Part shown: piece after piece, positions 56,701 to 64,000 of the stretch
How positions within the stretch are numbered: position 1 is the stretch's first letter
Layout: each line of letters begins with the position of its first letter
DNA from: Rhodanobacteraceae bacterium
GTDB lineage: Bacteria; Pseudomonadota; Gammaproteobacteria; Xanthomonadales; SZUA-5
NCBI GenBank assembly: GCA_016713135.1
Contig: JADJPR010000002.1
Location: forward strand, 62,001-126,000
Length of the DNA stretch: 64,000 nt
Direction of reading: 5' to 3'
Program-made: the position numbers and the translations under genes
The notes under the pieces: generated by a model
Database searches by the model: none
Told to the model about the DNA's origin: nothing
Seen by the model: only the letters and a program-made list of their open reading frames with translations

Positions 56701-58437
56701 AACGACACCGCGGTGCAGCCGGGCTGGCTGGAACCACTGATCGCCAGCTACGATGAGTTCGAGCGCGTCGGCCTGGTCGGGTCCAAGCTGATCTACCCCG
56801 ACGGCCGGCTGCAGGAGGCCGGCGGCATCGTGTTCAACGACGGCTCGGGTTGGAATTATGGCCGCTTCGACCACCCGGACGATCCGCGCTACGACTACCC
56901 GCGTGAAGCCGACTACTGCTCGGGCGCCGCGATCCTGATCGAGAAGGCGCTGTTCGCCAGCTTCGGCGGCTTCGACAGCCTGTACAAGCCGGCCTACTAC
57001 GAAGACACCGACCTCGCCTTCAAGGTGCGCGCGGCCGGCCTGCGCGTGGTCTACCAGCCGGCGTCGAAGGTAGTCCACTTCGAGGGCGTCACCGGCGGCA
57101 CCGATACCAGCAGCGGCACCAAGCGCTACCAGGTGATCAACCAGCAGAAGTTCCTCGAACGCTGGAAGGATGCCCTGGCGCGGCAGCCGGCACCCACCGA
57201 CCACGCGGGCATCTGGCGCGCCGCGACCCATCGCGCGAAGGGCCGGATCCTGCTGATCGACGCCACCACGCCCACACCCGACCAGGATTCGGGCTCGGTT
57301 CGCTACATCAACCTGGTGCGGGTGCTGAACGCGCTCGGCTGGCAATGCACCTTCTTCGCCGACAACCGCGCCTACGTCCCGCGCTACACCGACGAGCTGC
57401 GCGCGCTCGGCGTCGAAGTGCTGCACGGCCCTTGGCTGAATGATCCGGTGGCCTTCTTCCGCGAACGCGGGCGCCAGTTCGACGCGATCATGCTCAGCCG
57501 CCATTACGTCGCCCGGCACTATGTCGATCTGGCGCGCGAACACGCGCCGCAGGCACGCGTGCTGTTCGACACCGTCGATTTGCATTACCTGCGCGAGCAG
57601 CGCGCGGCGAAGGTCGAGCAGAGCGAGGCGCTGGCGAGGCAGGCGGAAGCCACCCGCGAGGCCGAACTTGACCTGATCCGTCGCTGCGACGTCACCATCG
57701 TGGTCAGCCCGGTGGAGCTGGACCTGCTCTCGCGCGAAGCGCCCGGCCGGCGCGTCGAGGTGCTGTCCAACATCCACGAAGTGCACGGCCGTCGCGCCGG
57801 TTTCGAGGTGCGCAAGGACCTGTGGTTCGTCGGCGGTTTCCAGCATCAACCCAATGTCGACGCCGTGCAGTGGTTCGTCGCCGAGATCTGGCCACGCGTG
57901 CGTATCGCGCTGCCCGAGGTCCAGTTCCACATCGTCGGCAGCAAGTGCCCGCCCGAAGTGGCCGCACTGGCCGGCAACGGCGTCGTCGTGCACGGTTTCG
58001 TCGAGCACATCGAGCCCTTCCTCGACGGCATCCGCGTCGCCGTCGCCCCGCTGCGCTACGGCGCCGGCGTCAAGGGCAAGGTCAACCAGTCGATGGCCTA
58101 CGGCCAGCCGGTGGTGGCCACGCCGATCGCCGTCGAGGGCATGGAGATCGCTGCGGGGAGCGAGGCCCTGGTCGCTGCCGAACCCGCGGGCTTCGCCGAC
58201 GAGATCGTGCGCCTGTACCGGGACCCGGAGCTGTGGCTGCGGCTGTCCGATGCGGGGCTGGCGAACATCGAGTCGCACTTCTCGTTCGACGCGGCAAGCC
58301 GGGCGCTGCAGCGCATCCTGCGGGGGTTGACGCGCGCAACCGGCGCGGCCTTCCGCGCTAGTGTCCCCTGCCATTGGTTCGATGAATTATTTCCGCGCCT
58401 TTTGCCCCGAATGCGTCGTTGTTCGTCGTCGCCATAG
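53776..58437 (+). CDS. Giant glycosyltransferase: GT-B / coiled coil / GT2 / GT-B
   Basis: A 1553-residue soluble protein. Domain 1 (about 200-590) looks like a GT4-type GT-B fold (ILHGWGGGAERFVRDLARSD, and a C-terminal lobe with VVLGRINGAKGLDLL). A long coiled coil (about 640-810) follows. A GT2 domain (about 890-1140) shows VSVIVPVYNQLHHTWNCLKA, VVDDGSSDATA and FFLNNDTAVQPGWLEP (DxD-like). The last domain (about 1160-1530) is a second GT4-like fold with PLRYGAGVKGKVNQSMAYGQ. Such proteins build LPS O-antigen or surface glycans. ATG 53776 is preferred to an upstream GTG. No other polysaccharide genes flank it. Confidence 0.9.
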   Translation: MQASDPSTAPPSALVLCLPVDDCSAELQALAATPGATLFPRPVAPDWRAELAALRKRFPVATLVRVRRPDLWLADDALARLLHAASLARGPMTALFNGDPQLTVASPDTTLDSEPAVIDAAVHALGERRLQPVAATAPAILVLAPGADPGADLELVDHVYTHVPGPIIGLATPADRRERAPAHALAALRLALREVATNAGPWTAAARDARPVVLHILHGWGGGAERFVRDLARSDGARHHLLLRAVGNPSRRRHGEFIELTDARGGPPLRRMLMSPAIGALVARHEGYRQALAGVIADYAVEQIWVSSLIGHSLDALGTGLPLRWVAHDYFPFWPALHRDFGAPDARFDAAEMAADLRDEGPFAERDPAWWEALRQQAIEALLAARAEIVAPGRGVLANLARVAPALAALPRRCIAHGSAGWSGEEPALREAPFDAGGKLRVVVLGRINGAKGLDLLRQLLPGLSLHCDLYLVGAGKAAEALFGTSGVHVLLDYAHAELPAILGRIRPHVALLPGTVAETFSYTLSELWRLAIPPVATRLGAFAERIEDGVDGMLVDPDAASVATAIAQLALDRAPLQRIRENLQQRSPRSLAQMLADYQALLPAGERAPLRYPLRRTDCASLALAVHADALCDHQLRLADALAGLAEQQAELARRAEWGFDLNRQLAERTRWAQDLDQELGRTRHWLNQRESVFEQSLAAAEAQRAQLDLSLTRLQGELSRIMEEAEQQRVALEAQMNDMARVLDDRDQQFESLRTRMAHLEQARAELDLQTQQLTAARDHLQRECDALAAQRAEIIASTSWRITKPLRAIGRVLKRIRASLRFRALRLASLAGRVRGSLARRGLRGTFARARQELRDQSQQAPVTVQVETPQPAETYAPLAIATSDTPRVSVIVPVYNQLHHTWNCLKALADTAGSVPFEVIVVDDGSSDATAVEVPKVGGVRFHKNPQNLGFIGACNAGAALARGQYLFFLNNDTAVQPGWLEPLIASYDEFERVGLVGSKLIYPDGRLQEAGGIVFNDGSGWNYGRFDHPDDPRYDYPREADYCSGAAILIEKALFASFGGFDSLYKPAYYEDTDLAFKVRAAGLRVVYQPASKVVHFEGVTGGTDTSSGTKRYQVINQQKFLERWKDALARQPAPTDHAGIWRAATHRAKGRILLIDATTPTPDQDSGSVRYINLVRVLNALGWQCTFFADNRAYVPRYTDELRALGVEVLHGPWLNDPVAFFRERGRQFDAIMLSRHYVARHYVDLAREHAPQARVLFDTVDLHYLREQRAAKVEQSEALARQAEATREAELDLIRRCDVTIVVSPVELDLLSREAPGRRVEVLSNIHEVHGRRAGFEVRKDLWFVGGFQHQPNVDAVQWFVAEIWPRVRIALPEVQFHIVGSKCPPEVAALAGNGVVVHGFVEHIEPFLDGIRVAVAPLRYGAGVKGKVNQSMAYGQPVVATPIAVEGMEIAAGSEALVAAEPAGFADEIVRLYRDPELWLRLSDAGLANIESHFSFDAASRALQRILRGLTRATGAAFRASVPCHWFDELFPRLLPRMRRCSSSP

Positions 58438-58634
58438 CCCTGCCATGACCTCCGGTTCCCGCCCGCAACCAGTTGCTGGCGTTCAAGCCGGCGCGCGGCA
58501 TGCCGCGCAAGCCGCCGGCTTTCACCCTCCTCTCGCCTGGCCTCGGGCCAAAATGCATCGGAAATTCCTTCAACCAACGAAGGGCAGCGGACACTAGGAG
58601 CCGACGCAACTGAAGGCGGCCGCTGCCGCCAAGG

Positions 58635-59093
58635 CTACTTGACGATGCGCAACGAGGGGCGCTGGCGCTCTGGGGTCGGGGCCGGCGGCGGGGCGACATC
58701 CTGGCCGACGTCGTCGCTGGCCACTGCCTCAGTCTCGGCCTCGGCCGCGCCCTGTGCCTCGCTGGAATCCTCACCCTGGTCCTCGGCAGGAAACATCATC
58801 CCCTGCCCGTTTTCCTGCGCGTAAATCGCAAGCACCGCTGAGCTCGGTGCGACGATCGACTGGCTCACGCCGGAGAAACGCGCGTTGAACCGAATCTCGT
58901 CGAGGCCGAGTTCAAGGCGATCCACCGCATGCGGCGCGATATTGAGCAGAACGCGTCCATCCTTGATCGCCTGGCGCGGCACCCGCACGCCTGCCACTGC
59001 CGCATCCAGCAAGAGGTAGGGCGTGCAGCGGTTGTCGATGATCCAGTCGTAGATCGCACGCACCAAGTAGGGTCGTGTGGGGGTCATGTCCAT
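58635..59093 (-). CDS. sspB: ClpXP adaptor / stringent starvation protein B SspB
   Basis: A 152-residue protein. The SspB domain (1-110) begins MDMTPTRPYLVRAIYDWIID and includes VNIAPHAV-like LNIAPHAVDRLELG, then FNARFSGVSQSIVAP and an acidic Glu/Asp linker. The C-terminal tail ends RPSLRIVK, the ClpX-binding XB motif (LRIVK-type). It delivers ssrA-tagged and RseA-type substrates to ClpXP. ATG 59093 follows AAGGAAACGAAA on the minus strand. It sits downstream of sspA, as usual in this group. Confidence 0.94.
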   Translation of the reverse strand: MDMTPTRPYLVRAIYDWIIDNRCTPYLLLDAAVAGVRVPRQAIKDGRVLLNIAPHAVDRLELGLDEIRFNARFSGVSQSIVAPSSAVLAIYAQENGQGMMFPAEDQGEDSSEAQGAAEAETEAVASDDVGQDVAPPPAPTPERQRPSLRIVK

Positions 59094-59169
59094 TTTCGTT
59101 TCCTTCGGATTCGGCTGATCAGCGCTGGTGCCCGGCATGCCGTGGGTGACTGCGACGGCCCCGGCGGAG

Positions 59170-59799
59170 TCAGCCCGCGAACGCCCGCTCAGTGTCCGAC
59201 AGCGTGCGCTGAAACAGCGGCGTGTTGAACAGGCGCTGCGCGTAGGCGTCGATGCCAGGACCCAGGTCGCGGAGCTTCAGTCCCGCCGCGGGGAGGCGCC
59301 ACAGGATCGGCAACAGCATACAGTCCGCCATGCAGATATCCGGGCTCAGGAAGAACTTGGCGGCGCTGAACAGCGGGTCCGATTCAGACAGATCGGCGCG
59401 CAGGGCCTCCCGCGCCTGCGCCGCGGCGGCCTGGTCGCCCTGGCGAATCATGTCGAGCTGGGCAAGCCACTCCTGCTCGATGCGGTAAACCGTCAGCCGG
59501 CCGCGGGCACGGCCCAGCGGATCGCTGGGCAGCAGCGGTGGATGCGGGAACCGTTCGTCCAGGTATTCGGCAATGATCCTGGGCTCGTAAAGCACCACGT
59601 CGCGCTCGACCAGCACCGGCAGCACCAGCCGGGGCATCACCGACTCCAGCTCCGACGGCGGATGCGCGGGATCGACGTAGACCAGGTCGTGCGGCAGCCC
59701 CTTGAGCGCGAGCACGAAGCGGATCGCATGCGAGCGCGGGCAATCCACGTGGGAATAGAGCGTCAACGCACTGCGCGATCGCGGGCCCGGCGGCGACAT
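59170..59799 (-). CDS. sspA: Stringent starvation protein A SspA (GST-fold)
   Basis: A 209-residue protein with a glutathione-S-transferase fold: N-terminal thioredoxin-like domain (about 9-85, LTLYSHVDCPRSHAIRFVLA, and VLPVLVERDVVLYEPRIIAE) and an all-helical C-terminal domain (FLSPDICMADCMLLPILWRL). SspA binds RNA polymerase and alters transcription under starvation. Its order petABC-sspA-sspB is conserved in many proteobacteria, but here a small divergent gene (60041-60812) lies between petC and sspA. ATG 59799 is chosen since the long open frame above it lacks conservation. Confidence 0.92.
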   Translation of the reverse strand: MSPPGPRSRSALTLYSHVDCPRSHAIRFVLALKGLPHDLVYVDPAHPPSELESVMPRLVLPVLVERDVVLYEPRIIAEYLDERFPHPPLLPSDPLGRARGRLTVYRIEQEWLAQLDMIRQGDQAAAAQAREALRADLSESDPLFSAAKFFLSPDICMADCMLLPILWRLPAAGLKLRDLGPGIDAYAQRLFNTPLFQRTLSDTERAFAG

Positions 59800-60040
59800 G
59801 AGGCGGCGTCCTCCTTGGATCGAGGTCTGCGGCGTGCGCGGCGTCGATCCGGCCGTGGCGCGCGCCGCGAGCTTAGCGGACGGCTGTCGATGAATCCAGC
59901 CGCGCCCGGGCGGGTAGCTCGGCGCGGGGATCCGGGAGAACGCGCGGGCCGGCCCGCGCGGACTGCGTACCGGCATTGACTGTCGATCAACGCCGCGCGC
60001 GGGCATCATGCGGTCCCGGCACTCTTCGCACCCGAGTCAG

Positions 60041-60812
60041 ATGCTCGATTCCAACGCCAACCAGGACTATGCCCGCTACATGCTGCGCTGGATCGAGGCC
60101 CTCGAATGGCCCGAGTTCCCGCTCGCAGAAGCGGAGTTGCCGGCACTTCGCGGCTATTGGGTCAACGGTGACCTCGCCGACCTCGATGCCATCGAGGCGC
60201 GCCTGTGGGCCTGGGTCGATGCCCATGGCGGCCCGGCGCAACCGGTGGAAGGCAACTCGCGCCTGATTCTCGCGCGCATGCTGATCTGCGTGGCGCAGCC
60301 GGACAATCGCGAGTTGCGGGAACGCGGGTATTTCGAGGAACTGCTGGCGCGCGCCGGCGTGCCCGCCGACAGGATCAACGCAAGCCACCCGGGTCGTCGA
60401 ACGCCGTGGCACGCCGATGCTGCCACGGCCGATGTGCCGGAGCCGGCCCAGGGTCTCGCGCTGGCTGCGCGCTACCAGTCGGTCAAGCGCCAGGTGCTGA
60501 TGGGCTTCTGCGCCGTGAGTTTCATCTCGGGTGCCACTGTCGGACAGAAGCAGCTGGAGCCCGTGTGGATCTGCCTGATGGCCTTCCTGATCTACCTCTG
60601 GTACCGCGTCGACTCGGACCAGCGCAGTTTCCCGCGCACCACCCCGTTGACTGCAACCGTCATCCTGATCGCTGCAGTGGGCATCCCGTGGTACCTGCTG
60701 AGCTCCCGACCTGGCCCCCGAGGGCCGGAACGCGGTGCTCCAGGCTGTCGGGATGTTCCTGCTGTCGCTGTTCCTGTCGGCTGCCGGCGCGGCATGGCTG
60801 GCGCCGGCGTGA
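60041..60812 (+). pseudogene. Small membrane protein next to sspA, frameshifted, unknown function
   Basis: Starting at ATG 60041 (MLDSNANQDYARYMLRWIEA), a soluble helical half (1-130) is followed by hydrophobic helices (about 158-172, 175-190, 203-222). Near 60712 the frame changes: YLLSSRP leads in the other frame to EGRNAVLQAVGMFLLSLFLS and AAGAAWLAPA, stopping at TGA 60810. The last helix fits the topology, so the downstream frame is the genuine one. A longer reading in the first frame to 61072 runs through the petC terminator and antisense to petC and is not credible. The family is not recognised. It interrupts the common petC-sspA adjacency. Confidence 0.72.
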
Positions 60813-60971
60813 GTGCACCGGGCAACCGGGACGTCGACAGTGCGCCGACGCCCAACGGGTTGAAACCCTGGTTGGGATTGCCCGTGGCCGGGCCCAGCGG
60901 CATCACAGCGGGCACTCGGGCCAAGTCCGCGCCGGCAAGACCTGCACTCACAAACCCTGGAGAACGCACAC

Positions 60972-60998
60972 AAAAAAGGCCCCGTTGCCGGGGCCTTT
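60972..60998 (-). terminator. Rho-independent terminator of petC
   Basis: On the minus strand, AAAGGCCCCG pairs with CGGGGCCTTT (60975-60984 with 60989-60998, loop TTGC) and is followed by a run of six T/A pairs (60972-60977 read as TTTTTT). It lies 22 bases after the petC stop and is a clear intrinsic terminator for the petABC operon. On the plus strand the tail is weak. Confidence 0.88.
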
Positions 60999-61019
60999 CC
61001 TGGTGCGGCAGGGGCCGCC

Positions 61020-61784
61020 TCAGTGCACGTCTTTCCAGTATTCGTGCTTCAGCAGCCAAGCCACGCAAGTGAACAGCAGCAGGTACAGCAGTACCCAGAT
61101 GCCGTACTTCTCGCGGTCCAGCGCCGCTGGCTCGCCGACGTACTGCAGGAAGGCGGTAATGTCGCGCGCGTCCTGCTTGAACTCCGCCTCGCTGCGGCTG
61201 CCCGGCTTGACCAGGTCGAACTTCGGGCCGGCCGCGTGTCCGCCGTGCGCCTCCTCGCCTTCCTCCGCTGGACGCAGGGTCTGGATGCCCTGGCGATCCC
61301 ACAGCACGTTCGGCATCGAGGCGTTCGGGAACACCGTGTTGTTCCAGCCGATCGGACGGGTCGGATCCGGGTAGAAGGACAGCAGGTAGGTGTAGACGTA
61401 GTTCACGCCGTCATGCCGCGCGCGGGTGATCAGCGACAGGTCGGGCGGTGCCTTGCCGAACCAGTCCTCACCACCGATGCCCGCATCGCCGACGCCGGCC
61501 GGCATGGCAGAGTGGATGGTCTCGCCGAACTTGGCGCCGGTGAAGTTCAGGTACTTCATCACCTGCTCTTCGGTCAGGCCAAGGTCCGTGGCCATGCGCG
61601 AATAGCGCATGTACTGCAGCGAGTGGCAGCCGGCGCAGTAGTTGAAGTACAACTGGGCACCGCGCTGCAGCGAGGCGCGATCGGAGATGTTGGCGCCCGA
61701 TTGCTGCAGCACCGGGCCGTCGCCGGCGGCCATGGCCGAACCGGCGACGAGGGCGAAAAGCCAGGGAAGCAGGCGCTTAATCAT
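61020..61784 (-). CDS. petC: Cytochrome c1 of the bc1 complex
   Basis: A 254-residue periplasmic c-type cytochrome anchored by a C-terminal helix. The signal peptide is 1-20. The heme motif CAGCH is at 50-54 (YFNYCAGCHSLQYMRYSRMA), and the Met ligand region is AMPAGVGD. The C-terminal membrane helix (about 231-247, GIWVLLYLLLFTCVAWLL) ends KHEYWKDVH. It passes electrons from the Rieske protein to soluble cytochrome c. Its start overlaps petB's stop by eight bases, supporting a single petABC transcript. Confidence 0.96.
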   Translation of the reverse strand: MIKRLLPWLFALVAGSAMAAGDGPVLQQSGANISDRASLQRGAQLYFNYCAGCHSLQYMRYSRMATDLGLTEEQVMKYLNFTGAKFGETIHSAMPAGVGDAGIGGEDWFGKAPPDLSLITRARHDGVNYVYTYLLSFYPDPTRPIGWNNTVFPNASMPNVLWDRQGIQTLRPAEEGEEAHGGHAAGPKFDLVKPGSRSEAEFKQDARDITAFLQYVGEPAALDREKYGIWVLLYLLLFTCVAWLLKHEYWKDVH

Positions 61785-63018
61785 GCATGGTCACCCGATC
61801 AGGCACCGGCTTCACCGAATCCATCTTGGTGTAGACCGGCATGAGAAGAAAGTACAGGAAGTAGATGGCGGTGCAGATCTGCGCGATCAGCTTCTGGATC
61901 TCGCTGCCCGCTTGCAATCCGAGGTAACCCAAGGTCACGAAGGCCACCGTGAACAGCGCCAGGGCGATCTTGGTCAGCGGACCACGGTAGCGGATCGAGC
62001 GCACCGGAGAGCGGTCCAGCCACGGGATCAGGAACAGGATCATCACCGCGGCGCCCATCACCACCACACCGGCCAGCTTGTCCGGGATCGCGCGCAACAT
62101 CGCGTAGTAAGGCGTGAAGTACCAGACCGGCTTGATGTGCGCCGGCGTCACCATCGGGTCCGCCGGGTTGAAGTTGTCGTACTCCAGGAACAGGTCGCCA
62201 AAGGTGGGGGCGAAGAAGATCACGAAGGCGAACAGCATCAGGAACACGCCGACGCCGAACAGGTCCTTGACCGTGTAGTAGGGATGGAAGGCGATGCCGT
62301 CGAGCGGCTTGCCCTGCGCATCCTTCTTCTTCTTGATGTCGACGCCGTCCGGGTTGTTCGACCCGACTTCATGCAGCGCGCCCAGGTGCAGTACCACCAG
62401 GCCGAGCAGCGAGATCGGCAGCGCGACCACATGCAGCGCGAAGAAGCGGTTGATGGTGGCGTCCGACGGCAGGTAGTCGCCCTGGATCCACTGCACCAGA
62501 CCTTCACCGACATACGGGATGGCGCCGAACAGCGACACGATCACCTGCGCGCCCCAGAAGGACATCTGGCCCCACGGCAGCACATAGCCGAGGAAGGCCT
62601 CCGCCATCAGCGCCAGGAAGATCAGCATGCCGAGCACCCAGACCAGCTCGCGCGGCTTCTGGTAGGAGCCGTACAACAGGCCGCGGAACATGTGCAGGTA
62701 GACGCAGATGAAGAAGAAGCTGGCACCGGTCGAGTGCATGTAGCGGATCAGCCAGCCCCACTCCACGTCGCGCATGATGTACTCGACCGAGGCGAAGGCC
62801 TCCGCCGCGCTCGGCTTGTAGTGCATCGTCAGCCAGATGCCGGTGACGATCTGGTTGACCAGCACCAGCATCGCAAGCGAACCGAAGTAGTACCAGACGT
62901 TGAAGTTCTTCGGCGCGTAGTACTGCGCCAGGTGCTTGTTCCAGAAGTCCATTACCGGCATGCGCTGGTCGAACCAGCCGAGGATTCCGGTCGCGGTGGA
63001 AGTGCGTTCGCCAGCCAT
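61777..63018 (-). CDS. petB: Cytochrome b of the bc1 complex
   Basis: A 413-residue integral membrane subunit with eight helices. The paired heme histidines lie in RYMHSTGASFFFICVYLHMF (His at about 94 and 108) and RFFALHVVALPISLLGLVVL with the following HLGALHEVG. The Qo motif appears as KPVWYFTPYYAMLRAIP, the gammaproteobacterial variant of PEWY. It oxidises ubiquinol and pumps protons. The petA stop and petB start abut at 63018. Length and helices are normal for cytochrome b of this type. Confidence 0.97.
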   Translation of the reverse strand: MAGERTSTATGILGWFDQRMPVMDFWNKHLAQYYAPKNFNVWYYFGSLAMLVLVNQIVTGIWLTMHYKPSAAEAFASVEYIMRDVEWGWLIRYMHSTGASFFFICVYLHMFRGLLYGSYQKPRELVWVLGMLIFLALMAEAFLGYVLPWGQMSFWGAQVIVSLFGAIPYVGEGLVQWIQGDYLPSDATINRFFALHVVALPISLLGLVVLHLGALHEVGSNNPDGVDIKKKKDAQGKPLDGIAFHPYYTVKDLFGVGVFLMLFAFVIFFAPTFGDLFLEYDNFNPADPMVTPAHIKPVWYFTPYYAMLRAIPDKLAGVVVMGAAVMILFLIPWLDRSPVRSIRYRGPLTKIALALFTVAFVTLGYLGLQAGSEIQKLIAQICTAIYFLYFLLMPVYTKMDSVKPVPDRVTMHD

Positions 63019-63614
63019 TACGCCGCTCCTTCGGATTCGCCAATGATCACCCGGCTGTCACCGTCGAAACGGTAGGGCGGAACCACCAGGTTGGTGGGTG
63101 CCGGCGAGCCTTCGTAGACGCGGCCTGCGAGATCGAATTTCGAGTTGTGGCAGGGGCAGTAATAGCCGCCCTTCCACTCGGCATCCCAGGGTTCCGGCTG
63201 GACTTCGGTGTGCAGCTTCGGCGAGCAGCCGAGGTGCGTGCACGAACCCACGAGCACGAGGACGTCGGGCTTCAGCGAGCGGTGGGCGTTCTTCGCGAAC
63301 GCCGGCTGCTGCTCCTCCACCGCGGACTGCGGATCCTTCAGGCGTCCGTCCTCGCCCGGCAGCGCCGCGAGCATTTCCTCGCTGCGCCGGACGATGAAGA
63401 TCGGGCGACCGCGCCAGGCGACCGTCAGTTGCTGACCCACCGCGAGCTTGCTGATGTCGGCGGACACCGGCGCGCCGGCCGCGACGGCCTTTGCACTCGG
63501 TTTCCATGCCGCAATGAACGGGACAGCGGCGTAGACGCCACCCACCCCACCCACCACGACGGTCGACGCGGTCAGAAAGCGGCGCCGGCCGTGATTCACG
63601 GACTCTGCTGCCAT
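63018..63614 (-). CDS. petA: Rieske iron-sulfur subunit of the bc1 complex
   Basis: A 198-residue protein. A Tat-type signal anchor (RRRFLTASTVVVGGVGGVYA at about 10-29) is followed by the Rieske fold. The 2Fe-2S ligands are in CTHLGCSP and CPCHNSKFD (two Cys, two His); the usual Gly of CHGS is Asn here. ATG 63614 is chosen because GGAG precedes it at the right spacing; ATG 63626 is a four-codon longer option. It heads the petABC operon, whose promoter must lie in the gap to aroQ. Confidence 0.95.
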   Translation of the reverse strand: MAAESVNHGRRRFLTASTVVVGGVGGVYAAVPFIAAWKPSAKAVAAGAPVSADISKLAVGQQLTVAWRGRPIFIVRRSEEMLAALPGEDGRLKDPQSAVEEQQPAFAKNAHRSLKPDVLVLVGSCTHLGCSPKLHTEVQPEPWDAEWKGGYYCPCHNSKFDLAGRVYEGSPAPTNLVVPPYRFDGDSRVIIGESEGAA

Positions 63615-63915
63615 GCTTGACTCCATGCGGAACGAAAGAGCATTCGGCGACCGAACCCCAGGGCCCCGAAACCGTGCGAGTTTACAGGATGGGGTCCGGG
63701 GGGTTCAACGCAGACGAAGGCTTCACACCGCGCCGCCTTCCTGCCGACACCCGCGGCGCAGCAGTCGTCGCACATGCGAGCCCGGGCGGGGTCGCTACCG
63801 ATCCATACTGCCGCGAATGGCGAAGATCGTACAGTGATCGGCGACGATCGCGTCTGGACAGGGGCCGCCGGCACACGCAGACTACGCGCCCTTCCCGGCC
63901 CGACCAACCGTCCGC
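63615..63915. other. Divergent intergenic region between petA and aroQ
   Basis: About 300 bases with no gene. It must carry the petABC and aroQ promoters, facing away from each other. GTTTACAGGATGGGG (about 63679) and other AT-richer patches stand out in the GC-rich background, but no convincing -35/-10 pair with spacing could be fixed. No repeat element of the heptamer type is present here. Confidence 0.4.
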
Positions 63916-64000
63916 ATGGCGCGTATCCTGGTGCTCAACGGCCCCAATCTCAACCTGCTCGGCACGCGCGAGCCGGATGTGTATGGCCGCACCACGCTGG
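63916..64000 (+). CDS. aroQ: Type II 3-dehydroquinate dehydratase, 5' part (cut by window)
   Basis: From ATG 63916 the frame reads MARILVLNGPNLNLLGTREP then DVYGRTTL, the highly conserved N-terminus of AroQ, which dehydrates 3-dehydroquinate in the shikimate pathway. The catalytic Tyr is expected at Tyr23 in DVYG, which is present. The rest lies beyond the window. In relatives aroQ is followed by accB and accC. Confidence 0.92.
   Translation, partial: MARILVLNGPNLNLLGTREPDVYGRTTL

Noticed and set aside
53683..58374. Two long minus-strand open frames under the glycosyltransferase gene
   Set aside because: Antisense shadows of strongly biased codons; the plus-strand frame has clear glycosyltransferase motifs.
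60813..61072. Extension of the sspA-adjacent membrane protein to 61072
   Set aside because: This reading crosses the petC terminator and runs antisense to petC; the conserved final helix is in the other frame and stops at 60812.

Overview
The window is very GC-rich, densely coding bacterial chromosome. Gene content and order point to a gammaproteobacterium of the Xanthomonadales (Lysobacterales) type. The signs are erpA, ampE, a long MaeB-type malic enzyme, a DUF6165 protein, petABC followed by sspA/sspB, and aroQ divergent from petA. This is inferred from gene families; no marker search was possible. I see no rRNA, tRNA, phage, insertion sequence or CRISPR array.

Layout. 1-10.6 kb is mostly housekeeping: bactofilin, erpA, nudC, ampE, maeB, a YebC-family regulator, ruvA without ruvB or ruvC, an SLC13 permease, an rRNA pseudouridine synthase and DUF6165. 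10.7-21.4 kb holds a GAF-GGDEF cyclase, a solA-like oxidase overlapping an amidase, a tricorn-type S41 peptidase, a LytS/LytTR two-component pair and an unusual membrane-anchored MDR oxidoreductase. 21.8-31.8 kb holds a DUF2721 protein, a Ser/Thr kinase overlapping a porin, a frameshifted epimerase, a TonB-dependent receptor, a DUF2256 mini-protein and a DUF885 lipoprotein. 31.9-38.7 kb is a tightly overlapping six-gene run of unknown function: a membrane protein, a zinc-ribbon protein, two more membrane proteins, a ~1000-residue secreted protein and a second zinc-ribbon protein. It is the best candidate for an undescribed system. 39.2-50.9 kb has an MFS-acyltransferase fusion, a badly frameshifted TPR-GGDEF gene, a ~1245-residue unknown protein, a HerA-like ATPase and an IPTL-CTERM DUF11 surface protein. 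51.2-64 kb has PBP1b (frameshifted), a 1553-residue multi-domain glycosyltransferase, sspB, sspA, a small membrane protein, petC-petB-petA and the start of aroQ.

Two window-wide patterns stand out. First, at least eight intergenic gaps hold 130-300 bp imperfect palindromes. Their arms are tandem heptamers (GGGTTGT, GGTTGTT, GGGGCAC, GGGGCAA types) or 9-mers (GGACGCAAA), and several arms fit G-quadruplex motifs. Second, seven genes carry apparent frameshifts in which the downstream frame keeps conserved motifs. These are nudC, the epimerase, the large secreted protein, TPR-GGDEF (about six), the 1245-residue protein (two), PBP1b and the protein next to sspA. PBP1b is important, so many of these are probably consensus indels in a draft or metagenomic assembly rather than true pseudogenes.
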